Below are positions 8,273 through 16,403 of a stretch of 64,000 bases of DNA, in pieces (position 1 is the first letter of the stretch; every line of letters begins with the position of its first letter). The notes beneath the pieces were generated by a model. The model was not told where the DNA came from, searched no databases, and saw only the letters and a program-made list of their open reading frames with translations. A program made the translations under genes and the position numbers. Origin of the DNA: Thiomicrorhabdus sp. 6S3-12 (GTDB lineage Bacteria > Pseudomonadota > Gammaproteobacteria > Thiomicrospirales > Thiomicrospiraceae); NCBI RefSeq assembly GCF_017571475.1, contig NZ_JAGETW010000003.1:217738-281737 (forward strand). The letters run 5' to 3'.

Positions 8273-8812
8273 ATGTCTCGTTTAACACGGCTGTTTGTCT
8301 TCCTGCCTTTTATGACGCTGCTGTTCTCACCTCCCGCGGCAGCGGAACTTAAAACCGGGGATATGGCGCCGAAGTTTGCGCTGTTTGACCAGCATCAGCA
8401 ATCGGTTTCTCTGCAACAGCAGAGCGGGAACTGGGTCGTACTGTATTTCTATCCGAAAAACGACACGCCCGGCTGCACTACCGAAGCCTGCAGTTTTCGA
8501 GACAATATCAATCGGCTGATTGCCCAGCAGGCGGTTATCCTCGGGGTCAGCGTCGACTCGGTCAGCAGTCATCGGAAGTTTGCCGAAAAATATAACCTGC
8601 CGTTCAGTCTGCTTGCCGATAAAGACGCCGTGGTTGCTGAAAAGTATGATGCGGTTTTGAATTTGGGTATTGTGAAATTCGCCAAACGCCACAGTTTTAT
8701 TATCGACCCTCAGGGTCGAATCGCTCGGATCTACCGGAATGTGGATCCGCAGAAACATGTGGCGCAGATTCTTAAAGATCTGCAACAGCTGCAAAGACAA
8801 GAGGGAAAATAG
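8273..8812 (+). CDS. bcp: Periplasmic peroxiredoxin, PrxQ/BCP type
   Basis: 179 residues from the ATG preceded by AAGGAA. An upstream in-frame start at 8174 would add an unlikely N-terminus before the hydrophobic stretch. Residues 1-24 form a signal peptide ending PAAA. The peroxidatic Cys68 lies in PKNDTPGC and Cys73 five residues later is the usual PrxQ resolving cysteine. The enzyme reduces hydrogen or lipid peroxides. Most BCP proteins are cytoplasmic, so export is notable and suggests protection of the envelope. It ends exactly where msrA begins and follows the SDR/SnoaL genes by 95 bases, so it may share the light-island transcript. Confidence 0.9.
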   Translation: MSRLTRLFVFLPFMTLLFSPPAAAELKTGDMAPKFALFDQHQQSVSLQQQSGNWVVLYFYPKNDTPGCTTEACSFRDNINRLIAQQAVILGVSVDSVSSHRKFAEKYNLPFSLLADKDAVVAEKYDAVLNLGIVKFAKRHSFIIDPQGRIARIYRNVDPQKHVAQILKDLQQLQRQEGK

Positions 8813-9364
8813 ATGAACGACACTCAGAACAAAGCTTCGATCGTTTTCGGAATGGGATGTTTCTGGGGTGCGGAAAAGCGCATGAGCGAAATCCCCGGCG
8901 TACTTGATGTCGAATCCGGTTATGCCGGAGGAGACAGCACCCTGACTTCTTATCAGGAGGTTCTGACGCTGGAAAAAGCCATACATATCGGAATGACCGA
9001 CGAGCGCAACCACGCAGAAGTCATCAAGGTCACCTATGATCCTCAACAGGTTGATTTAGAGACATTAATGATCCACTTCTGGCAGAATCACGATCCAACT
9101 CAGGGCGACCGTCAGGGAAATGATGTCGGCAGCAATTACCGCAGTGTCATCTACTATCGACAGGAAGACGAGAAACTCTTAGCAGAAAAAACCAGAGATC
9201 GTTATCAGCAGGCGTTAACCCAAAGAGGCTACGGTGAAATCACGACTGAAATCGCGCCTTTGAAAAACTACAATCGCGCCGAAGAGTACCATCAGGATTA
9301 CCTGCAGAAAAACCCGCACGGCTATTGCGGACTGGGTGGAACCGGAGTGCCCTACCCGGACTAA
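8813..9364 (+). CDS. msrA: Peptide methionine-S-sulfoxide reductase A
   Basis: 183 residues with the catalytic motif GCFWGAEKR (Cys16) and the C-terminal YCGLGG segment that supplies a resolving cysteine. The conserved HAEVIKVTYDP and FWQNHDPTQGDRQGNDVGSNYRS blocks are present, the latter read here as two adjoining pieces. It reduces the S-epimer of oxidised methionine in proteins. There is no signal peptide, so it acts in the cytoplasm. It starts one base after the peroxiredoxin stop, forming a tight oxidative-defence pair. Confidence 0.95.
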   Translation: MNDTQNKASIVFGMGCFWGAEKRMSEIPGVLDVESGYAGGDSTLTSYQEVLTLEKAIHIGMTDERNHAEVIKVTYDPQQVDLETLMIHFWQNHDPTQGDRQGNDVGSNYRSVIYYRQEDEKLLAEKTRDRYQQALTQRGYGEITTEIAPLKNYNRAEEYHQDYLQKNPHGYCGLGGTGVPYPD

Positions 9365-9414
9365 ATCTCGGCTTCATTCCGGCTTAAAGCGCCCGCCTTT
9401 TTCGCAGGGCTGCT

Positions 9415-9510
9415 TTACAGAAGAGCGATTGCAATTACTTCCAGTACCGCACCTAGCGCAATTAAAAATGCGCAGTGCAGGCAGGTCTCCAATCCATGAA
9501 ACCCTTTCAT
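9415..9510 (-). CDS. Possible 31-residue membrane protein
   Basis: The reverse strand reads MKGFHGLETCLHC followed by a hydrophobic run (AFLIALGAVLEVIAIALL), long enough for one membrane helix. AAGGAT lies a few bases before the ATG. A CxxC pair precedes the helix. Upstream on the same strand are two perfect short hairpins (9552-9583). I do not recognise it. Short hydrophobic frames occur by chance, so it is a candidate, favoured by the ribosome-binding site and by the lack of any other content in this 466-base gap. Confidence 0.35.
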   Translation of the reverse strand: MKGFHGLETCLHCAFLIALGAVLEVIAIALL

Positions 9511-9830
9511 AAAGATCCTTACCTTGTTTCAGATTAAATTAACGATTACGCCGCTTGCGCGGCCCCACTGGTGACCCAGTTTAAGAATCTCGGCCGTTGA
9601 CTTCAACCTGACATTTTTTATTGGAATATAAAGCCGCTTTCAGGGCAACATTCAGGCTTTTCCCGGGACTGAAAAACCTTATTGGATCGCGAACCGCCTG
9701 ACGAAATTGACAAGCCTCAAAATCACACCAATTGTCCATAACCGGAAAATTACTTAATATGAGGAAGACTTATAAATCCTGTTAGAATTCAATAAAGTGA
9801 CGCTAAGCCCGAACGGCAGGAACCAAAGCA
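9511..9830. other. Intergenic region with two small hairpins before the histidine kinase
   Basis: Two adjacent perfect 5-base-pair hairpins lie in about 9552-9583 (GCCGC-TTGC-GCGGC and ACTGG-TGAC-CCAGT). Nothing else with clear structure is seen. The kinase start at 9831 has a GCAGGAACC ribosome-binding site. I could not settle on a promoter; TATAAA-like and TTACTT-like boxes around 9750-9780 are weak. Confidence 0.4.
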
Positions 9831-12800
9831 ATGAAACTAATCTCAATGGCAACGCTGAAAATAGGCTTGGCACTGCTGACTCTGAGTTTGCTGACGGTAA
9901 TAGCCGTGTACAGTATCGACCGCTCTTTTTTCCATAAAAATGCCGTTGATACGTCCTATCAACAGGCTCTGCACGAAATACAGTACAACGAAAGCCATTT
10001 CAATGAAGTGCTCCGAGACACAGCTGACACGCTCATCGCCATTGAAGAAAACAGTATTTTCGTCAACTACCTCAAAAACGAAGGCAGTAAAACGGCCTTA
10101 ACGGATTTGCTGCACGGCTTTGCTCGTGCCCATGAACGCATCAAGCAGCTGCAGGTCATTGACCAAAACGGTCATGAGAAAATTCGCATTACCCGCAATA
10201 CACGGGATTCCGCCCCTTATCTTGTCGAGAGTTATAAACTGTCCGATCTATCCGAGCGCGACTATTTTATCCGCGCTCGCCAGGACCCCTACTCCATGCT
10301 GCACTTTTCCAAGCTGGGCTCCAGCAGACAGAACGTGCAACAGAACGGCGAAATTACCGCAACCGTGCGCGCCAGTCTCAGCAGTTATGACGAAGACGGT
10401 TTCCACGGCATTGTGACCGTCGAACTGTTCGTTCAGGATCTGCTCAAAAATCTCGTGACTTCTCCCTTTCTATATAACGCTATTCTGCTAGACGCGCAAA
10501 GCTACCCGATCTGCCATTATGAAAAAGAAAACAACTGGGGAGCCTACCAGAATCCGCCGATTAATCTGGCCTCGGAATATCAACTGACGATAAACCAACT
10601 GGCCAAGGTGCCGGTTATAGAGCAAAACAACCAGCTGGCGGTTCGTCTAAATTTACCGCTTGAGGAAAACCTCTCTCTGATTGTGCGCATCAAACCGGAA
10701 TACCTGCAACAGCTAAACAAGGATCATAACCGCAGCTATCTAGTCAGCAGTCTGGTCGCTCTGGCGCTTTTCATCCTTGGAGCCATCATTATTTTCAGGC
10801 TGATAAAAAGACAGAATCGCCAATTACAGCAACTCAATCAGCAAGTGTTGCTGGCCAGTGAAAGTGCCCGTATCGGCTTCTGGGAGTTTTCGCTTGCCGA
10901 CCGTACTTTCCGTTTTGACAAAACATTGATGAATCTGTGGCCTTTTCTGAAAAACAAAACGCTCTATTCGCTTGACGAGATCAAACTACTACCCGTACCT
11001 CTGGCCGAAAACCTGCAACAGATCGATCAGGAAATCAGCAATCGCGCCCTGCCTTTCAAAGGCCAATTTGAGATCGAGATTCCCTGGGGGAAACGCCACC
11101 AGAACTGGCGTTTGCAATATAAATGCATGCTCGATAAAACCCGGCAGGTCATCTGTACCGGAAGCTGTTATGAAATAACCGATTTCAAAGATTATGAATC
11201 CCAGCTGCTCTCTCAGGAACGGCGCTGGAAAACCGCCCTGCTCGGCAGCGGAGACAGTTATTGGGAATGGGATATCAAAACCGACCGCCTGTATTTTTCG
11301 GATCGCCTGTGCGCGATACTCGGCTATAAAGAAAATTGCCATCTGCCCGATATGCAGCAATGGCTGAAACTGATCCACCCGGAAGACCTAGCCAGAAGCA
11401 GGAAGCTGCTCGGAGAACTTTTCCAGGGGCAACGGAATGCTTATCAGAACGAAATCCGGGTCTTGGACAAAAATCATCAGTACCGCTGGCTTTTGGATCG
11501 CGGGGTCGTGCTAAATTACGATCAGAGTGGCAAACCCGAAAAGATGATCGGAACACACAGCGATATTACCGAGCGTAAGACGCATGAGCTGACAGCGCAG
11601 CGTCTGACTCACGAGAAACAGACGCTGTTCAATACCATTGACAGTATTTTAATCACCTGCGACCGCGACGGTATCATCACTCATTTCAACCGTACCGCCG
11701 AATTGCAACTATTCTATTTCAGCGATAAGGTCGTTGGAAAACTCAGTCTATTAATGCTGCTCAATCCGATCGACTTTATCCGTCATGCGCAGAAAATGCA
11801 CATCGACATCCCGGAAAAAACGCTGCCCCTAAGCTTTCAGAGCCTCTATAAAATTATCGAACATCAACCTGTCCGAGCCTTTACCACTCAATTGAGAACC
11901 CGCAATAACAGTACCATTCCGGTTATGCTGTCGCTGTTCACTAAGCTCGACGAAAACCGAGAGCCCAACGGACTGGTTCTCAACGCAACCGACCTGCGCC
12001 CGCAAAAACAACTGCAGGAAAGACACGACGAATTCGAAAACAAATATTACAACCTGTTTGAGCAGTCGCTTGACGGCATCTTATTGATTGATGCCAAAAC
12101 CCTCAAATTAATGGAATTCAACCAGACCAGTTGTAAATTGCTCGGATTCAGCCCCGGAGAACTGGCCGAACTCTCTCTTAAGGATATCGATACGGAAGAT
12201 GCCACCGGCAGTATTCTGAAACAGATCAAAAAACTCGAACATCGTGACGTCGTTTCTTTTGAGAGCGTGCTCGTCGATCGCAGTGGACAGGCCAAAGACG
12301 TGCTGATAAAAATCCGTAAAATCCACGGTCAGAATCGCGATCTTCTGTATGCAATTCTCCACGACATCAGCGACTTCAAACAGATTCAAAACCGTCTTGA
12401 AGAACAGAGTTCACGCCTGATTCAGGCGCAAAGTTTGGGGAAACTCGGAAGCTGGACTTATAACTTCATTTCCAAGAAGCTGAACTGGTCTCTGGAAATG
12501 TTCACTATTTTCGAAAAGAACCCTCTTACCTTCGAACCGGTCTTTGAAGACCTTACTCAGGATATCCATCCGGATGACCGTCAGCGAGTGCTCAACACTT
12601 TCCTGCATGCCAAAGAAGAAAACAGTCTTTTTCAGGTCGAGTACCGGGTTCAAATGAGTGACGGGCGCATTAAGTACGTTTTGGAAAGAGCAACCTTCTC
12701 CAGCGATGAAAACGGTGAAACGATTCTTGCGCAGGGAACCGTACACGACATCAGCGAAACCAAGCAACTCCAGGAAGAGTTGATTCAGGCTAAAGTCAGC

Positions 12801-14696
12801 GCGGAAAACGCCAACCGTGCAAAAAGCTTCTTTCTGGCCAATATGTCGCATGAAATCCGCACGCCTTTGAACGGCATTATCGGAATCAACGAGCTTTTGA
12901 GCAAAACCCTTTTGAACGAGACGCAGCAGGAATATCTGGAAAAATCGACTCGGACTTCCAAAGCGCTGATGAACATCATCAACGACATTCTCGACTATTC
13001 TAAAATCGAAGCCGGAAAAATCAGTTTTGAAAGCACTAAGTTCAATCTCAGCGAACTGCTTTCCAATCTCGCCGACCTCTTCTCGATCGAAGCCGAACAC
13101 AAAGGCATCGAGCTGATATTCCTGATTGATCCGGAAATTCCGAACCAACTGATCGGAGACCCGTTAAGAATCTCCCAGGTGTTGAATAATCTGGTCGGTA
13201 ATGCTCTGAAATTCACCTCTTCGGGTGAGATTATCATCTCCATGCGCAAGCTGTACAGCCATAACAACCAAGTGGAATTCGAAACCCTGGTGACCGATAC
13301 CGGTATCGGTATTTCGCCCGAACATCGACACCGTCTGTTCAAACCGTTCTCTCAGGCGGAAAGTTCCAACACCCGTAAATACGGTGGAACCGGGCTGGGG
13401 CTGATTATCAGTAAACAGCTGGTCGAACAGATGAGGGGTAGCATCTGGCTTGATGAAGACTACCAGAAAGGCAGCCGCTTCGGCTTCACGCTGAAACTGG
13501 GATTCAAAAAGACCAGCGAAGACATTTTGCAGTCAACTGATTCCGGAGCGCCTTTCAGAGTGCTGGCCTTAATGAGCCGTCACGATGAAGCGGAAAACCT
13601 CAAGCAGACGCTGAATCTCGCACAGATGCGGACCGACCTCTGTACGAACCTTTCGGAATGCGAGCAAAAAGCGCAGCAGCGCACCTACAATGCCGTCATC
13701 CTTGAACTGCAAGGCAAAAGCCTGCAACGTATCGAAGAAGTGCTTCCTCTGGATTCTCTGCACTGCCCGATCTATCTTTTGGGCAAACAGGGGCGTCAGG
13801 AACGCCTGCGCAAAGAGTTGAAAGAACGCAAACCACCGATGACCCGCCTGGTTCTAAAACCTGTCATCGCACACAAAATGCTTGAAATACTTCTGCACCC
13901 GGAAGAGATCAGAAGCGACTACGAAGACTCCGAACACCCGCTGCATTTCAGCGGCAACGTTTTGCTGGTCGAAGATAACGAAATCAACCTCTTTGTTGCC
14001 ACCGACTTCCTGAAAGATCTCGGACTCGAAGTCGAACAGGCGAGAAATGGACAAGAAGCGGTCGAGATCGCTTCGCAGAAAACATTTGATCTGATCCTGA
14101 TGGATTTGCAGATGCCGGTAATGGATGGGTTTGAGGCGGCCGTCAAAATCCGCGAGTTTGATTCCAATACTCCGATTGTTGCCTTAAGCGCGGCGGTGAT
14201 GGAAGAAGACATAGATCTGTGCCGCGAATCCGGAATCAATCAACACCTGAGCAAACCGATCACGCTCAGTAAACTGGAGTCAACTCTTGACGAATACCTA
14301 CCGCGGCACGGCGCGGAAAATGAAAAACAGGAGCGAAAAAACAATCTTTTGAATTCCGAGGAAAAAGCTCCGCTCATTAATTTCACGGAGCTGCAGGAAC
14401 GCTATCAGAAAACGGAAAAAATTCACTACCTGCTCGGCGAGTTTTTACAATCCTACCAAGACTTTATAGCGAACAACCAGAACAGTGACAGCGGTTCGGC
14501 AGCCTTCGACAGGGAAATACACACCCTGAAAGGCGTTAGCTCGGTCGTTTGTCTGGATCGGCTGTTTGAGTCCACTAAAGGCTTCTATCAAGCCAAAACG
14601 ATTGAAGAAAAGCAAACCCTGCGTCCGGAATTGGAAAGCGTCCTGCAGGAAACTCTACAAGCAATCCGCTCCTACCTACAGGACACGTCACCATAA
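9831..14696 (+). CDS. Multi-PAS hybrid sensor histidine kinase with REC and HPt domains
   Basis: 1621 residues. Order: membrane helix 8-28; periplasmic Cache-like sensor 30-300; second helix about 305-325; then roughly five PAS/PAC domains (about 335-450, 465-585, 600-725, 735-855, 865-985); dimerisation domain with phospho-acceptor His1007 in MSHEIRTPLNG; ATPase domain (NNLVGNALKFT, DTGIGIS, GGTGLGL); a degenerate receiver-like stretch (VLALMSRHDEAENL) without the aspartate; a full receiver with Asp1425 in LILMDLQMP; and an HPt domain with His1564 in IHTLKG. It can run a complete internal phosphorelay. No response regulator gene is adjacent, so the output partner is unknown. A signal from outside and several internal redox/ligand inputs are expected from the domains. 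Confidence 0.95.
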   Translation: MKLISMATLKIGLALLTLSLLTVIAVYSIDRSFFHKNAVDTSYQQALHEIQYNESHFNEVLRDTADTLIAIEENSIFVNYLKNEGSKTALTDLLHGFARAHERIKQLQVIDQNGHEKIRITRNTRDSAPYLVESYKLSDLSERDYFIRARQDPYSMLHFSKLGSSRQNVQQNGEITATVRASLSSYDEDGFHGIVTVELFVQDLLKNLVTSPFLYNAILLDAQSYPICHYEKENNWGAYQNPPINLASEYQLTINQLAKVPVIEQNNQLAVRLNLPLEENLSLIVRIKPEYLQQLNKDHNRSYLVSSLVALALFILGAIIIFRLIKRQNRQLQQLNQQVLLASESARIGFWEFSLADRTFRFDKTLMNLWPFLKNKTLYSLDEIKLLPVPLAENLQQIDQEISNRALPFKGQFEIEIPWGKRHQNWRLQYKCMLDKTRQVICTGSCYEITDFKDYESQLLSQERRWKTALLGSGDSYWEWDIKTDRLYFSDRLCAILGYKENCHLPDMQQWLKLIHPEDLARSRKLLGELFQGQRNAYQNEIRVLDKNHQYRWLLDRGVVLNYDQSGKPEKMIGTHSDITERKTHELTAQRLTHEKQTLFNTIDSILITCDRDGIITHFNRTAELQLFYFSDKVVGKLSLLMLLNPIDFIRHAQKMHIDIPEKTLPLSFQSLYKIIEHQPVRAFTTQLRTRNNSTIPVMLSLFTKLDENREPNGLVLNATDLRPQKQLQERHDEFENKYYNLFEQSLDGILLIDAKTLKLMEFNQTSCKLLGFSPGELAELSLKDIDTEDATGSILKQIKKLEHRDVVSFESVLVDRSGQAKDVLIKIRKIHGQNRDLLYAILHDISDFKQIQNRLEEQSSRLIQAQSLGKLGSWTYNFISKKLNWSLEMFTIFEKNPLTFEPVFEDLTQDIHPDDRQRVLNTFLHAKEENSLFQVEYRVQMSDGRIKYVLERATFSSDENGETILAQGTVHDISETKQLQEELIQAKVSAENANRAKSFFLANMSHEIRTPLNGIIGINELLSKTLLNETQQEYLEKSTRTSKALMNIINDILDYSKIEAGKISFESTKFNLSELLSNLADLFSIEAEHKGIELIFLIDPEIPNQLIGDPLRISQVLNNLVGNALKFTSSGEIIISMRKLYSHNNQVEFETLVTDTGIGISPEHRHRLFKPFSQAESSNTRKYGGTGLGLIISKQLVEQMRGSIWLDEDYQKGSRFGFTLKLGFKKTSEDILQSTDSGAPFRVLALMSRHDEAENLKQTLNLAQMRTDLCTNLSECEQKAQQRTYNAVILELQGKSLQRIEEVLPLDSLHCPIYLLGKQGRQERLRKELKERKPPMTRLVLKPVIAHKMLEILLHPEEIRSDYEDSEHPLHFSGNVLLVEDNEINLFVATDFLKDLGLEVEQARNGQEAVEIASQKTFDLILMDLQMPVMDGFEAAVKIREFDSNTPIVALSAAVMEEDIDLCRESGINQHLSKPITLSKLESTLDEYLPRHGAENEKQERKNNLLNSEEKAPLINFTELQERYQKTEKIHYLLGEFLQSYQDFIANNQNSDSGSAAFDREIHTLKGVSSVVCLDRLFESTKGFYQAKTIEEKQTLRPELESVLQETLQAIRSYLQDTSP

Positions 14697-14755
14697 AACA
14701 CCTTTAGCAGCACAGCTAAAAGTTATATTTTTCCATATCCCCTATTGCCAAAAAT

Positions 14756-14778
14756 AAAAAAACCCGCCATAGGCGGGT
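14756..14778 (-). terminator. Intrinsic terminator pointing to the minus strand
   Basis: A 7-base-pair perfect stem ACCCGCC/GGCGGGT with loop ATA. The plus-strand A-run before it becomes a T-run behind the hairpin only on the minus strand; on the plus strand the hairpin is followed by AATCAAAAT. It therefore looks like a minus-strand terminator, although no minus-strand gene lies upstream of it. Confidence 0.6.
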
Positions 14779-14934
14779 AATCAAAATATACGAAGCATAA
14801 TAAACAATGAACTTTTCTAGCTACTTAAAACAAGTTAAATAAATTGTTTACCGTCGTTATTTTAATACCCCGCCTCCTCATTGCAACCATTTTATTAATG
14901 ATTTTTATTAATCACACAATTGCAATCTAAACAC

Positions 14935-14957
14935 AAAAACAGTATATAACTGTTTTT
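14935..14957. promoter_or_regulatory. 23-base palindrome, possible operator
   Basis: Perfect 9-base arms AAAAACAGT / ACTGTTTTT flank five bases. It stands about 225 bases before the Gly/Leu repeat gene, in a region with no gene. A dimeric DNA-binding protein could bind here; no regulator is proven. The AT-richness raises the chance of accidental symmetry, but 9 of 9 paired bases is unusual. Confidence 0.4.
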
Positions 14958-15180
14958 AATGTATTTTTCTCAGTATTTAGGTAGGAAATTAGGCTCAAAA
15001 TGTCCCATATTTACTTTTAACACTTAGTCATTAAAAAATTTTTACTGTAAAAGTCTTGTCAATCTTCAGCAAATAAGTTAATTTTCTCTTCGTATTACCG
15101 CTTTTTAAACATCAGTATTTTGTTTTACAGCAGTCAAAAAAATAATTAAGTTACTTTTTTACATAATTCAGGAGAAAGAC

Positions 15181-16197
15181 ATGCTCGTTTCACTACTAGG
15201 TCTTGAAACCCCAACTACTAAACATTCCGATGACGGCCTTGCTGCTGCTGTAGGTACATTGCAAAGCTTGCCAGTTGTCGGTGACTCCGTATCACCACTA
15301 CTAGATACCCTTCACAGCCTTCCGCTTCTTGGCGAAGATGTACGTTTCGTAACCTCAACCCTGCATGCCATTCTTCCAGGCGAAACACTTATCAATGACG
15401 TTGTCGGCACTGTAACCAGCCTTCCAGTCGTCAGCGACGTTCTAGGACTTGTTGAATCAATCGATAACAACGTTCTAGCCGGCATCACAGGCCCAGAAGG
15501 CCTTCTTCCTAACCTGCTAGGCCCAGAAGGTTTAGTGGGCGGCCTACTAGGTACCGTAGGCGGTCTTGTTGAAGGTCTACCGGTTGTTGGCGGCCTTCTT
15601 GGCGGCGCTGCAGACGGCGGGCTACTTGGTGGCCTTCTAGGTGAAGACGGACTGGTCGGCGGACTACTAGGCGGTCTTCCAATCGTAGGTGACCTTCTAG
15701 GTGGTGCCGAAGGTGGACTTCTTGGCGGCCTTCTAGGTGGTGACGGCGGCCTATTGAACGGTCTTCCAATTGTCGGAGACCTTCTTGGAAGCAACGGTCT
15801 TGTTGGCGGTCTTCTAGGTGAAGACGGACTAGTCGGCGGACTGCTAAACACCTTGATCGGTGAGCACGGCGTTGTAACCGGTGTAGTTGATACTGTGACC
15901 GATCTTCTTGACGGTACTCTGGGTAACTTGCCAATCGTCGGTGATCTACTATCTGGTGGCGGCCTGCTTGGCGGTCTACTAGGCGGTGGTGATGGCGGCC
16001 TGCTAGGACTAGGTGATCTACTATCAGGCGACGATGGTCTGCTTGACGGTCTACTGGGTGGAAGCTCTGCGGATGCATCTGTTTCTGCTGGCGCCACCGT
16101 TGAAACCGGTGGTCTTCTTGGCGGGCTTCTTGGAGACAATGGTCTTCTTGGCGGTCTTCTAGGTGGTGACAACGGTCTTCTTGGCGGTCTTCTGTAA
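15181..16197 (+). CDS. Gly/Leu/Asp-rich low-complexity repeat protein, function unknown
   Basis: 338 residues built from two mixed motifs: LP(V/I)VGD-type turns (Leu30, 47, 81, 133, 166, 195, 250) and GLLGGLLG(E/G)DG blocks that dominate from residue 115 to the very end. There is no Cys, Trp or Tyr and only two basic residues (Lys14, Arg55), with many Asp/Glu, so it is very acidic and hydrophobic at once. No signal peptide is evident. AGGAGA precedes the ATG, two hairpins follow the stop, and Leu codons are mainly CTA/CTT/CTG, unlike the kinase next door; together these suggest strong expression. Some Acinetobacter proteins with GLLGG repeats are labelled collagen-like, but there is no Gly-X-Y triplet here. 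A repetitive solenoid or fibre, secreted or storage-like, is a guess. Confidence 0.85.
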   Translation: MLVSLLGLETPTTKHSDDGLAAAVGTLQSLPVVGDSVSPLLDTLHSLPLLGEDVRFVTSTLHAILPGETLINDVVGTVTSLPVVSDVLGLVESIDNNVLAGITGPEGLLPNLLGPEGLVGGLLGTVGGLVEGLPVVGGLLGGAADGGLLGGLLGEDGLVGGLLGGLPIVGDLLGGAEGGLLGGLLGGDGGLLNGLPIVGDLLGSNGLVGGLLGEDGLVGGLLNTLIGEHGVVTGVVDTVTDLLDGTLGNLPIVGDLLSGGGLLGGLLGGGDGGLLGLGDLLSGDDGLLDGLLGGSSADASVSAGATVETGGLLGGLLGDNGLLGGLLGGDNGLLGGLL

Positions 16198-16224
16198 CAG
16201 TCTTAATTTAACAACAAGACTGAA

Positions 16225-16279
16225 AGGCCGATTCTCGGCCTGATTAAAAGGCGGTAACCTTCGAGTTATCGCCTTTTTT
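16225..16279 (+). terminator. Tandem terminator hairpins behind the repeat gene
   Basis: First a perfect 7-base-pair hairpin (AGGCCGA/TCGGCCT, 16225-16241). Then an 11-base-pair stem (AAGGCGGTAAC/GTTATCGCCTT with one G-T pair, loop CTTCGA, 16248-16275) followed by TTTT and more T. The second is a strong intrinsic terminator. Doubling is common behind highly expressed genes. Confidence 0.9.
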
Positions 16280-16403
16280 ATTTCCGTCAATTCGTGCAAA
16301 ACATTGAGACTTTCTTGCCTGCAAGGGATTCCTATTTCACAAACTTACTTATTCAGTACAATGAAGCGAATTATCCATAACCAATTTCCCTACGGAGCCC
16401 TAT

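Larger units (their letters stand above)
14697..15180. other. AT-rich intergenic region before the Gly/Leu repeat gene
   Basis: No credible gene. Directly behind the kinase stop a TTTAGC/GCTAAA hairpin (14703-14720) runs into a T-rich stretch, a weak plus-strand terminator. The rest is strongly AT-rich and holds several palindromes, listed separately, plus ATTGCAA twice (about 14879 and 14928) and TTTTACTGTAAAA near 15040. The length and the palindromes suggest a regulated promoter for the downstream gene. Confidence 0.55.

Noticed and set aside
14935..14957. Reading the palindrome as a terminator
   Set aside because: The stem is almost all A/T with no GC core, so it would be too weak; an operator is more likely.
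15312..16172. Long Pro/Arg/Ser-rich frame on the minus strand (286 codons), and another at 15509-16078
   Set aside because: Mirror images of the Gly/Leu repeats of the plus-strand gene. No ribosome-binding site, extreme composition, and the plus-strand gene has all the signals.
15600..16195. Short tandem DNA repeats that could suggest a CRISPR array
   Set aside because: The repeats keep the reading frame, vary in length and have no unique spacers; they are coding repeats.
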